Shown here piece after piece: positions 33,961 to 44,651 of a DNA stretch of 46,064 nucleotides. Every line of letters starts with the position of its first letter. Positions within the stretch are counted from its first letter, which is position 1. The DNA is from Bondarzewia mesenterica (Eukaryota > Basidiomycota > Agaricomycetes > Russulales > Bondarzewiaceae). The notes below the pieces were generated by a model. The model worked only from the letters and a program-made list of their open reading frames with translations. It had not been told where the DNA came from and searched no databases. Position numbers and translations under genes: made by a program. The stretch covers positions 1 to 46,064 of the forward strand of contig SGPL01000256.1 in the NCBI GenBank assembly GCA_004802705.1. Direction: 5' to 3'.

Positions 33961-34846
33961 TTAGATGTGATTAATAAATAAAGTGAAAATTAAAAGTAAA
34001 AAAGAGAAAATTAGTCAAAAATTTATTGAACCACATCCACAAAAAGACACTCATCAACTAGTACTTCACTCTGAAAGTCAAAGCAAAGTGCTAAATTTTG
34101 TAGGTGGCACATTGCCTAAATGTGATCAAGGTAGCAGAGAAGATTATTGCAAAACAATGTTAACATTGTTTAAGCTATGACGATTAGGTACTGATCTAAA
34201 AATAACAAAGGATACATAAAATCAAGGGTTTGAATCTCATGCATTTATAGATAGATAAGAAGAAATCATGAAATTCATGCATCTGAAATATGAATATAAT
34301 GATGCACGTGATGATTTTTCTTCACAAAGAAAAAAGAAATCTAAAAATGCATTTCTTTTCAGTTTTACTGAGGAACAAATGAATGGTTTGGATCAAGAAA
34401 ATGAGGTTCATGAAACTTTGGATGAGAATGACATGAACTTTGCACAAAACCAATTGAACGATGAATGGGAGGACTTAAGCAAGCGAGCCATGAATCGTTT
34501 ACATCAAATGAATATCATAAGTTCTGTATTAAAATGGTGTAAATGGCTTGATAATATACCTGACTTAAACACTACAAATGTGTCAAATAATAATTCATTG
34601 TATACTAGAAATGAGCATACAGCAAATGAATAGAAATAGGTATTAAATAGCAAGTGAGATCAAGTGATTGCAAATCGTGAAGAACAAGCTGCTAACGTAC
34701 CTTCAAGATTTAAGTGCAAGGCTTTATTATTGAATTTGAATCTAAATGAGGTGCAAATTATAGATAAAGCATATTTTACACATTCTTTTAGGGCAAAATC
34801 TAACAATAAATAAAAAACTATTAATGATATAGTCATACAGTTCAAG
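33961..34846 (+). pseudogene. Helitron linker region between Rep and helicase
   Basis: Open pieces at 33983-34180 (VLNFVGGTLPKCDQGSREDY, a motif often seen just before the helicase in Helitron proteins) and 34268-34633 (acidic, Asn-rich, ENEVHETLDENDMNFA). They are separated by stops and belong to the same polyprotein. Confidence 0.7.
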
Positions 34847-36400
34847 TTGAATAATGAGCAAGAGCGAGCCTTTCATATTGTTGCAAATCATGCAGTAGAA
34901 CAAAATGGAGATCAACTCAAGATATATTTAGGAGGTATGGCAAGAACAGAAAAATCACAAGTCATAAAAGCACTGATTTATTTTTTTAATGTGAACAATG
35001 AATCATATTGCTTTTTAGTTTTAGCGCCAACTAGTTCTGCTGCTGCTCAAGTTTTAGGATCAACATATCATTCAGTCTTTGGTATTACAGGATGGGGTGT
35101 TAGTAACAATATGCAAATAATCGCTAATGTAAAAGCAAGACTTGAACATGTTGATTATATATTTTTAGATGAAATATCTATGGTTGATTGTAAAAGTTTA
35201 TATAATATATCAACACAAATGTGTAAGGCTTTAGAAGAACCTAATTATGCTTTTGGTGGAATCAACATGATATATGCAGGTGATTTTGCACAACTTCCAC
35301 CTCCTGGTCTAGTGCCATCTTTATATAGTTGCAATGTGACTTTTTCTCAAATGCATTATACAAATAGCTATTTGAATCAACAAAAAGCTATGGGAAAATT
35401 TGCTTGGCATGAATTTATAATAGTTGTTATTCTAAGGCAAAATATGAGGCAGATAAATCAATCAAAAGAAGATCAAGACTTTAGAAAAGCTTTAGAAAAT
35501 ATGCAATGTCATGATTGTACACAAGCTGATGTTGCTTTATTGAATTCAAGAATTACAGGAAGAGGTGTAGATAATCTAAAGCTGGCTAACTCTAACTTTC
35601 ATGATGTTTCAATCATAACATCATACAATGCACATAGAGATAAAATAAATAAGTTAGACACAGAGCAATTTACAAAAGAGTCAAATCAATAAATCATAAT
35701 ATTTTATTCAATTAATAAATGGGCTTCTCTGAATAATGATGATAAAAAAGTACAATACAGAAAGAAGATTTCTGATCCACTTTGTAGTAAGAATGAAATT
35801 TTTGAAGACTTGCAAGAAAGAATTTGGAATTTGTAACATGCTTGTAGTAAAAATTATCCTGGAATATTGAAGTTATGTATTGGATTGTCAGTGATGATTA
35901 AACATAATGAAGCAACTGAATGCTGTGTGACTAATGGAGCTGAAGAAATAGTAGTTGGTTGGAAAGAAGATAAAATAGATGATGAACATCTATGTTTAAA
36001 TGTAGTATTTATAAAGTTAATAAATCCACCATCTGTAATACAACTTAATGACTTACCATTAAATGTGATTTTTCTTTCAAGTCAAACCCTTGATATCAAA
36101 TGTGAATTACCTAATGGTAAAATAGTCAATATCAAATGAACTCAAGTTCTTTTGGTGCCAAACTTTGCAATGACAGATTTTGCATCACAAGAAAGAACAA
36201 GACCATATAATGTTGTTGATCTATAAAATTGTTTTTCACATCAATTATTTTATACATGTCTATCTCGTGTATCAACTTTGCAAGGAACAATACTCATACA
36301 AGGGTTTGATGCTAAAAAAATCATAAGAGGTTTGAAAGCTGGTAATTTGTGTCAAGAATTTAGAGAGTTGGAGATACCAGATGAGATTACAACTTTGTGA
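34847..36400 (+). pseudogene. Helitron PIF1-family helicase
   Basis: Frame 34847-35692 opens with NNEQERAFHIVANHA. Walker A is GGMARTEKSQ (about 34930), where GxxGTGKS is expected; the Arg and Glu fit Gly changed by G-to-A. Walker B is FLDEISMVD (about 35161), followed by INMIYAGDFAQLPP and LRQNMRQ. Frame 35867-36139 continues, and motif VI reads FYTCLSRVSTLQGTILI near 36250-36300 after a stop. PIF1-type helicases unwind DNA 5' to 3' during Helitron replication. The Walker A damage predicts loss of ATP hydrolysis. Confidence 0.9.
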
Positions 36401-36760
36401 TATGAAGAAAAGCTACCATATGATGTTCAAGGTCAAACAAGACATCAGCTTATTATTACATATCGTCAATAGAAAGGCAATGATTATTTGCCACAACATC
36501 TTCATCATTCAGTGAAATGGACTAAGTCAAGCCCATTTATTTCAAATGTTGAAGAGTCTGAAAATATGGACTTATAATGAAAGATGGTATTCAAGTCAAA
36601 GAAAACTTTACCAATAGCATCTACATCATCTATTGATAATGATCAAAATGAGTCAAACAATGCAAGCAAGAACTTAACACATACATATGTACCTGCACAA
36701 GGTTCTATACATCTTGAACAGTTGAGTGTTGATAAAGGAAAAATATCAAAGAAAAGATAG

Positions 36761-37720
36761 ATGACTAATACCATAACACAATCTAAAAAAATCAAATTAG
36801 ATGATAAGGTTTTAGGCAAGCATAAATTAGACAATGAGATATTAGGAAAGCACAGATTTAAAGAAGAAGAATCTGATGGTTCAAATAAGAAAAAAAGTAG
36901 AATTCAAGTTTCTCAACAAACAGATTTAGTTGGATTCAAGTGGAATGCTACAATATGGAGCTGTGCATATGATAGTTTATTTACAATATATATGCATATA
37001 TATAATGAAAATAAAGATACATGGAATCATAAAGTCAGGTGATATCCATTGCTAAATGTCTTGACTAAAGAGATTAAAAAAGCAATCAAAACAAATGTGA
37101 ATATTAATGAAGCAAGAGACAAACTATATTTTCAATTAAATAAAGCTGATAAAAATTCATTTTCTATGTCTAGAACAATTGGCACAGACATTTATGAATT
37201 ATGCAGAATAATGTCTCAACGTAAGCTTAGATTATCATATGGATCAGTTCAATTATGATGTCAACAATATAATACAATATTTGAAGAAATATCAATCACA
37301 AGTTCCTTATGACATACTAATTTGAGCCATAAAAATCTTTCAACTGCAGCTATTATAAAATTATTACTTGATAGAAAAGATGAAAGATCATGTGTGTCTT
37401 GTATTAATAATTTTCAAAGAACAACTGTACTCAAACATCTACCTATTACCTTTCACTTAGAAATTAATCAAATAGCTGGAGACTTTGATCTCAATATAAT
37501 GATTAACATAACTATATATCAATTGAGAGGCATTATATATTGGAGATCTAATCATTTTACTGCAAGAATAATTTCTAAAGATTGTAAAGTATGGACATAT
37601 AATGGTACATTTATGAATGGAGACTGCATATTTGAAAACATGTATTCAGAGATTACACAAACTCAATTACACTCATTAGATGAAAGATCAACTTCAATAT
37701 TAATTTATTCAAGGCTTTGA
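36761..37720 (+). pseudogene. C-terminal cysteine-peptidase-like region of the Helitron protein
   Basis: Three open pieces separated by stops: 36761-37042, 37049-37258 and 37322-37720. After a Lys-rich linker with a repeated LGKHKLDNE-like unit comes GFKWNATIWSCAYDSLFTIY, whose Cys (36962-36964) sits at the start of a helix as in papain-fold or USP/OTU-like peptidases. Later come YQLRGIIYWRSNHFTARII, with a His at 37553-37555, and WTYNG, where Asn (37601-37603) would be the third catalytic position; Asp is expected and GAT-to-AAT fits the decay pattern. This spacing suggests a deubiquitinase-like fold. The assignment is from motif layout only. Confidence 0.6.
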
Positions 37721-37762
37721 TGAAGTTTATTTTATAATTTTAAGACAAAATTAAAAAGAGAT

Positions 37763-37773
37763 GGGAATCGTTC
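37763..37773 (+). repeat. 11-bp direct repeat, right copy
   Basis: Second copy of GGGAATCGTTC, at the right junction of the 10.5-kb insertion. Confidence 0.5.
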
Positions 37774-39532
37774 ATGTCATGCAATGCAGCAGCCCTCTCC
37801 TAATAAGTTAATCTCTTAACTTATTACTTTCCTTTGAGAGATTCTCAATTATATCTAAAGGAGTCTCTATTTCTGTTCTGCCTTTGAGGTCATACCCCTC
37901 CTTCTTTTATATATTTGAGAAGGGGCTGTGTATGTACAAATAAGAATAAATTATAAAAGGCTGAGCCTAACCAAAACAAGTAAATTTGAATTAAAAAGCT
38001 ATGCTAAAACAGGGATAAAAAAAATTCCCCATTTGTATGCCTCTCTCTGAGTGCTGTAGAACTGTGCAAAGCTATGCTAGGGCTAGACCAAGACTGTGCA
38101 AAGCTGGGCAAGTTGGGCAAGGCTGGGCATAAAGCTGTGTACAAGGCTATGCAGAATGAGGCTGTGCATTAACTACCTTTAAAGGGTTCAGAGGCTGTGC
38201 TTGATCTCCTGGTCTATGGACTTGTGGCTTTGGTCCAAGGTTTCAGATTATCATGCATTTTCTTTTTAATAACCCTTAAATTAAATGAAATTTGTATAGT
38301 AAGAAAATGAAGAGTAAATTTCATTTAAGTCTTAATTTTTAAGAATTCTCGGTGTTCACTGTTCTTGATTGTGATTGAGTCCTTAAAAATTGGTTCTTCT
38401 TCGAATAAAAACCATCTCAGCCTCGTGTATATGGTTGAGTCATGAAAATATTGAGTGGAGAGTTTGCCAAGACATTCTAGGCATAAGTGGATGACCAATA
38501 TGAAATATAGGGAGAGAGTAGGATGGATTCCATCGACATCTTCTTGTAAAGGGTGTGAAGCGGGGGTTTCAAAACAATAACATAAATAAACAAACAAGTC
38601 AATCAAACCAACAAGAGAACTAAACAAATAAAAATAAGTAGCATGACAATAAACGAATGACAAACAGCAATAGCAGGCATGTAAATCAAAAAAAAAAAGT
38701 TCAATGACGTGCACCTATCCTTGTCTGCCTCAACTTCTACCCAGCCTTCTTACTGGCTTACAAATAGAGATGATGGGCTTGAGGAGGATGACTTGAATGA
38801 ATAGTGAGCTAAGACCAAAACAAAAAGAACGTACGTGCTGCTTACTTTACTGATCACCTATCATCAGTCTTTTCTTATGCCCCTCTCACAACTTTGCAGT
38901 CGCACAGTGACTGGTCTCCTTGCTCATCTCTACACACACCAGAATCTCGATGGACTAGCCCAAGAAGGGCGCAAATGTACGGATGAATTCATCGATGCCA
39001 GGCTCGTGCAGGCAGATTGTCAACAGCGACCCAAAGTAGGCCTAGTCCGTGCTTAGTGAAGATAAAGAAGAGGCCATAGAGATCATCACATAAAAGGAGG
39101 TGTTGGACTGTGTACATGGAAGTAAAGGATGAGGTTTCAACAATGAGGATAGAATATGAAAATATGATGAAGGGGCAATCATGGACGATCCAATAAGGAA
39201 GATGGTGTTAATAGGCAGTCTGAGTGAGGGAGGATGCAAGTAAAGGAGGAGTTAAGGGATGAACCACGAAGGGCAAATCAAAAGAAAAGTGAGAGGAAGG
39301 GAAGGGCTTGAATGAGAAGGATGATATCAAGTCAAAATATGGAGGAGCCGCAGCAGGAGGAGGGAGGTAAATCCCCCTTAATGGGAGAGGAGGAGTATTA
39401 AGAGATATTAGGAGAATGAGGGACCTAAGGTGCATTTTCCCTCGTTCTTTTATATAATTAGAATGCGCAGTCTTTGGTCTCGACTGTCTTTCTTATCAGA
39501 TAGGGTCTCGATCAGTCTCACTTTTCATCTGA
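37774..39532 (+). repeat. R1 repeat, copy B, segment 2
   Basis: Continues R1 after the insertion. It has the TTTTATA block (37904), a run of GCTGTGCAAAGCTGGGCAAG-type short repeats (38050-38170), and CTTTGGTCCAAGG (38229), then parallels 10130-11300. The later part contains a host-like stretch at about 38820-39056 with better CpG content. Open frames at 38325-38714 and 39208-39435 have no motifs and are not supported as genes. Confidence 0.55.
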
Positions 39533-39755
39533 CATCAGGAAAACTACAAAATAACTTTTATACTTATGACACTTTATGAGCTTATTTGTAACCAATTTGT
39601 AACTTACTCACTTGTTCAAGCTTGCTGATAGAGACCTGTCTAGCTTAGCTTGTTACTTTCGTAACTTCTGAGGCTCTCAAGATCTCAAGTTGCATAAGTA
39701 GAGAGCGGGTGGATTACAAAGTATGCATAATCTGTAAAAGGAATATCAAGTTCTT

Positions 39756-39841
39756 GCCCATCCAGGGGTTTGAACCTGGCATCTCACAAGTACAGCCACT
39801 GCAACATGTCGTGACACTCTTGCCCATTGCATCACATGTGC
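39756..39841 (-). ncRNA. tRNA-like Pol III promoter segment, left arm
   Basis: Mirror copy of 40105-40190 in the left arm, read on the minus strand, with the same B box (GGTTCAAACCC) and an A-box-like TGGTGCAATGGGC. Transcription would run toward the outer left end. One base in the intervening part differs between the arms (GTCGTGAC against GTCATGAC). Confidence 0.55.
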
Positions 39842-40104
39842 TATATCTATGTATGAAATAATATAATTATATACACTCTCTTTCGACTTTTTCTACTCTT
39901 CAATTAGACTGGATTCATTTTCTCTTCATGCATTTCTTATGTACAAACATGTATCAAATATGTTAGAGAGACTGTAAATATTATCTTCTGATACATGTTT
40001 ATGCATAAGAAATGCATGAAAAGAGAAAATGAATCCAGTCTAATTGAAGAGTGAAAAAGTCGAAAGAGAGTGTATATAATTATATTATTTCATACATAGA
40101 TATA

Positions 40105-40190
40105 GCACATGTGGTGCAATGGGCAAGAGTGTCATGACATGTTGCAGTGGCTGTACTTGTGAGATGCCAGGTTCAAACCCCTGGATGGGC
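40105..40190 (+). ncRNA. tRNA-like Pol III promoter segment, right arm
   Basis: An A-box-like TGGTGCAATGGGC (40112-40124) and a B-box GGTTCAAACCC (40170-40180) stand 57 nt apart. The B box lies within a clean T-arm, CCAGG-loop-CCTGG (40168-40184). The 5' seven bases GCACATG do not pair with the bases after the T-arm, so no acceptor stem forms and a working tRNA is unlikely. This is the layout of a tRNA-derived SINE head. Transcription would run outward toward 40413. Confidence 0.6.
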
Positions 40191-40413
40191 AAGAACTTGA
40201 TATTCCTTTTACAGATTATGCATACTTTGTAATCCACCCGCTCTCTACTTATGCAACTTGAGATCTTGAGAGCCCCAGAAGTTACGAAAGTAACAAGCTA
40301 AGCTAGACAGGTCTCTATCAGCAAGCTTGAACAAGTGAGTAAGTTACAAATTGGTTACAAATAAGCTCATAAAGTGTCATAAGTACAAAAGTTATTTTGT
40401 AGTTTTCCTGATG

Positions 40414-40683
40414 GAGATTGCATCTCTACTTCTTCTTTGTTTTAGGGTTCTCTGTGTCTTCTTGTTGATCACTGTTCTTCTTTTCTCCTTTTGGATCGCC
40501 GTCCTTCTTCTTTGCTTCTTGATCGCCGTCTAGCTCTGTTACGTCTTCAGAATTTCCTGTTCAGAACCATTCTTGATGGGCCTGTGATCTTGGTGTTCTT
40601 TGTCATTGTTCGATCTTCCTGGATTTTGTCTTAATGACCATTATTTGACCATTTCTGGTTCCGAACAATTTTGGAGCATGACA
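40414..40683 (+). repeat. R1 repeat, copy B, segment 3 with terminus
   Basis: Parallels 11440-11468 and 19056-19202 of copy A, including TTCTTGATCGCCGTC and TTCAGAATTTCC, and ends AACAATTTTGGAGCATGACA at 40683. The next four bases, ATGC, also precede the possible left terminus at 24727. Confidence 0.7.
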
Positions 40684-40760
40684 ATGCTTACGGCTAAGCC
40701 CGTTCATCAATCATCACAAATCACAAATTTTAAACTTGATACCTTGTCGCATGCGGCGAA

Positions 40761-41115
40761 CACTCCCTCGAAAGTGGACTTTCTCTCGACCTTGCAACAT
40801 CGATGACTGTCCAGCACCTGGCTGCACCACATTAACTCACAATACATGACGCAGCTTTGATTTCACTGCACATGTCCAGATGCGCCCGACGTTGACATTG
40901 ACGACACGGCACGGCTCACATGATTTGCAGCACCCTCAACCTGCACTTCCTCTAAAGCAGACTTCCTCTCGACCTCGCAACGTCGACGCCTGGCCGCACC
41001 ACATCAACTCATGATACATGACCCAGCGTTGATTTCACCGCACAAATCCTAACGCGCCCGACGTCAACGTTGACGGCACGGCTCTCACGATTCACAGCAC
41101 CCTCGACTTAAGCTT
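40761..41115 (+). repeat. 183-bp tandem duplication downstream of citrate synthase
   Basis: CACTCCCTCGAAAG...GACCTTGCAAC at 40761 recurs as CACTTCCTCTAAAG...GACCTCGCAAC at 40944. The following blocks (GCACCACAT, ATACATGAC, GCGCCCGACGT, GGCACGGCT, CAGCACCCTC) repeat in the same order, and a third start (CTCGACTTAAGCTTCTCCGCAAC) appears near 41100. Copy 1 has more C-to-T changes than copy 2. CpG is again frequent, so this is on the host side of the boundary. The remaining 41116-41419 is 3' flank of the citrate synthase gene with an A-rich stretch and no gene. Confidence 0.82.
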
Positions 41116-41419
41116 CTCCGCAACTGACCGTGATCAATGAACATCCATCTATGTGCACCGCACGCGCAAAGTCATGTAAAAATAAAAGAACAGGAGGAAA
41201 AAAAAAAACGAGGACGACGACGGACAAAACACCACGTCCGCACGGGAACAACAGAAAGAAAAAAAGAAAGAGTGCGAAAAACAAAACGACACAAAACGCG
41301 TGTCAATTAAGCAACGTCGACTAGGTTACCTTTGATTTGAAGCCCAAGGCGCGGCCTCCCCGACCCGACCCGAGCGAGCGAACCAACACAGGACCCGCCG
41401 CGCTCGAACCCCGCAACGC

Positions 41420-43488
41420 TCAGTTCCGGTCCTTGAACATCTCGTTGATCGCCGCCGTGGAGTACGACTTTGGGCGCTCCAGCGCTGTTTTCGTTTCGAT
41501 CGGACCCCAAAGAAAAATCGTGAGACAACCGAGACCGAACCAAGAACAGAAAAAGGGGGGGAGGGGAAGAGAAGGAAGGGAAACACTCACGAGCGCCGAG
41601 CGCGCGATCCCAGATCAGCTGCGCGGTCACGCCAAACGCGCGCGACACGCCGAAGAGGACGGTGTAGTACTGCATCTGCGTCAGCCCGTAATGGGTGAGC
41701 AGCGCGCCAGAATGGGCGTCCACGTTCGGCCAGGGGTTCTTGGCCTTGCCCGCCTGCGTTCCCGAAACACGCACGAAAAAAAAGGGGAGGAGCAGTGCGT
41801 CAGCAAACATACAACGAAACGCGACGCGGAGATGAATGGACGCGGGATGGGGTGGACGGACGTACCTCGAGCAGGATGTTCGGCACGATCTTGTACACCT
41901 GCGCGACGAGCTTGAAGAGCTTGTCCTCCGGCAGGTGCTTGAGCGCAAACTCGCGCTGGGCGATGTACCGCGGGTCGGTCTTGCGAAGGACGGCATGGCC
42001 GTACCCGGGCACGACCTGTCCGCCCTTGAGCGTCGACCAGACGTACTCCTTCACGGCGTCGTCGCTCGCGTCCTCGCCGAGCTTCGACTGCATCTTCGTG
42101 AGCCAGACGAGCACCTCCTGGTTCGCGAGGCCGTGCAGGGGCCCGGCGAGGCCGTTGAGGGCGGCGGCGTACGCGAGGAAGGGGTCGGAGAGGGCGGAGC
42201 CGACGAGCTTGCCGGCGTGCGCGGAGACGTTGCCGCCTTCGTGGTCACTGTGCGCAACGTCGCGCGTCAGCGAAGACGTTTTTGCGAGCGCGCGTGGAGC
42301 TCACCTGTGGATGGTGATGTAGAGCCTCATCAACTCGACAAAGGCGGGGTTCTCGCCAAAGCCGAGGAGGGTGGAGAGGTTGTAGGCGTAGTCTTTCTGG
42401 AGGTCGATGGCGGGGAGCTTGCCCGTGCCGTAGACGTTGCGGTAGATGCGGCCGGCGATGTTGGGGAGCTTGGCGATGCTGGCAAAGGAGGGTCAATGGG
42501 GATTGCAAATTCGAACCAAAAAGAAGCAGGCTCTCACAGGTCCATGGAATCTTCGAACGTGGGTCCCCAGTACTCACGCTTGTTGATGCCCTCGGCGTAC
42601 GCCTTGGCAAAGGCCGAGTTGTGGTTCAGCTGGCCAGGACGAGAACAAGAAAGTCAAAAAATCAAATATCGAATGGGATGGGAATGTCGGTTGCGGACTT
42701 ACGGCAGTGACAGCCAGACTGAACTGGCTCATGGGATGGAGGGTGGGTGGGCATCTGTCGAGGATTTCCTCGACGAAATCAGGGATGGCGGCGCGGGCGG
42801 CCCAGTCCTTGGACAGTTCCGTGACCTGTTCCTGGGAGGGGATCTCACCGGTGACGAGAAGCCAGAAGAGGCCCTCAGGAAGGGGCTCGGACCCGCCTGG
42901 GGCCTTGGGGAGGGCGGCCTGGATCTCGGGAATCGTCTTTCCACGGAAACGGATGCCCTCGTCTGTGCGGGGCAGGAAAAAGACACGCGAGTGAGCTGTG
43001 GGGAAGGAAGCGGGGAAGTGGGGTTACGGACCGGGGTCAAGGACGGAGCCCTCCCAGATGAGCGCGGGGAGGCCTCGCATGCCGCTGGTGACGTGTCATG
43101 GCGGTGTGAGCGCGGGGACGAGGGGAACGACGAGCGAGACACGCACCCATAGAGCTGGTCGACGATGACGGGTCCAAACGACTTTTTGCCGTGCGCGGCG
43201 CGGGTGGCCTTGACCTGGAAGAAAACAGGGGTGAGACGACACCGGGGAGACAGAGTAAAAGTGCCGGAGAGAAAAAGACACGCACGGTTTCCTGGGCGGC
43301 GGGAATGAGCTCTGTGAGCCTCTCCTTGAGCGTGGGTTGCTTCGCGGCGGTGGACGCGAACCGGGCCGAGGAGACGAATGGGGCGACGGACTGTTCGAGA
43401 CTGGACGATGAGCACTGGGTGGTCGAGGACCGTGATAAAATAAAACGAAACTGGCCTTTTTGAGGGCGGAGCGGATGGGGGCGGCCAT
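41420..43488 (-). CDS. CIT1: Citrate synthase, mitochondrial
   Basis: Condenses acetyl-CoA with oxaloacetate to citrate, the entry step of the TCA cycle. Ten exons are proposed: 43488-43456, 43414-43286, 43214-43147, 43084-43032, 42962-42703, 42629-42538, 42478-42305, 42247-41876 (donor at 41865, so the exon ends at 41866), 41753-41591 and 41484-41420. They give 472 residues in frame, close to the family size. Catalytic positions are kept: His308 in LHGLANQEV, His354 in PGYGHAVLR and Asp409 in NVDAHSG, with the same 46- and 55-residue spacing as mammalian His274, His320 and Asp375. The N-terminus ([11 protein letters not shown], then a Ser/Ala-rich stretch with Arg) looks like a mitochondrial presequence. 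The C-terminus is INEMFKDRN. Intron 1 is doubtful: it needs a 41-nt GC-AG intron for the frame to hold. The gene shares a 168-bp divergent promoter with TRM8. Confidence 0.96.
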
Positions 43489-43656
43489 TGTGTGTGATGT
43501 GTCGAGTGGAGGGTGGTGACGAGCGCCGACGGTGATGAAATCTTTTTTAAGTAGTACTCGCGTGCGGAGAGGGCCGGGTACGGACAGACGCCACCGCACA
43601 CCGTGAACGCCCCCGTCACGGTTCCTCCGAAGGTACATCTTCAGTCCGCGACGTCC
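43489..43656. promoter_or_regulatory. Divergent promoter between CIT1 and TRM8
   Basis: The 168 bp between the two start codons must hold both promoters. It contains CACACACAAT-type sequence next to the CIT1 ATG on the minus strand and TTTTTTAAG near 43542. No known factor site is claimed. Confidence 0.6.
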
Positions 43657-44574
<918 letters not shown>

Positions 44575-44651
44575 CGCGCACCGTGTATCGTACTCTTGTA
44601 GCAGTAAACTTCTTACTTCCCATCGCGCACACGCGTTTGCAAAATATAAAT
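44575..44651. terminator. Convergent 3' ends of TRM8 and RRP41
   Basis: Only 77 bp separate the two stop codons. AAAATATAAATTTATTGG (44640-44657) is AT-rich in an otherwise GC-rich block and could serve as poly-A signal for both strands, overlapping the RRP41 stop. The transcripts probably overlap. Confidence 0.45.

Larger units (their letters stand above)
30300..37762 (+). mobile_element. Helitron rolling-circle transposon, decayed
   Basis: Rep/HUH-type domain, PIF1-like helicase and a C-terminal peptidase-like region follow one another on the plus strand over about 7 kb, the organisation of a Helitron. The left end is not defined; the right end is placed where R1 resumes at 37763. No clear 5' TC or 3' hairpin plus CTRR was found; an imperfect AT hairpin (about 37731-37757) lies at the right end. 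The coding zone is about 70 percent A+T. The real element may start as far left as 27248 and then include the captured exons. Confidence 0.85.
39533..40413. mobile_element. 881-bp foldback element with 424-bp near-perfect arms
   Basis: The left arm 39533-39956 starts CATCAGGAAAACTACAAAAT. The right arm 39989-40413 is its reverse complement with only scattered mismatches, ending CCTGATG. The spacer is 32 bp. The arms are far more alike than any other repeat pair here, so this is a young insertion or is kept alike by gene conversion. It interrupts R1 copy B. No target duplication was recognised. There is no protein-coding capacity; each arm carries a tRNA-like segment, listed separately. An open frame at 40351-40533 starts in the arm and is not considered a gene. 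Confidence 0.93.

Noticed and set aside
39208..39435. Proline-rich small gene on the minus strand
   Set aside because: It comes from purine-rich R1 sequence; there is no motif, intron or matching frame in copy A.
40105..40190. Functional tRNA gene
   Set aside because: A and B boxes and a T-arm are present, but the acceptor ends do not pair, so it is listed only as tRNA-like.
41836..43152. 438-codon open frame on the plus strand
   Set aside because: It is antisense to citrate synthase exons, crosses its introns and has low-complexity GC-driven content.
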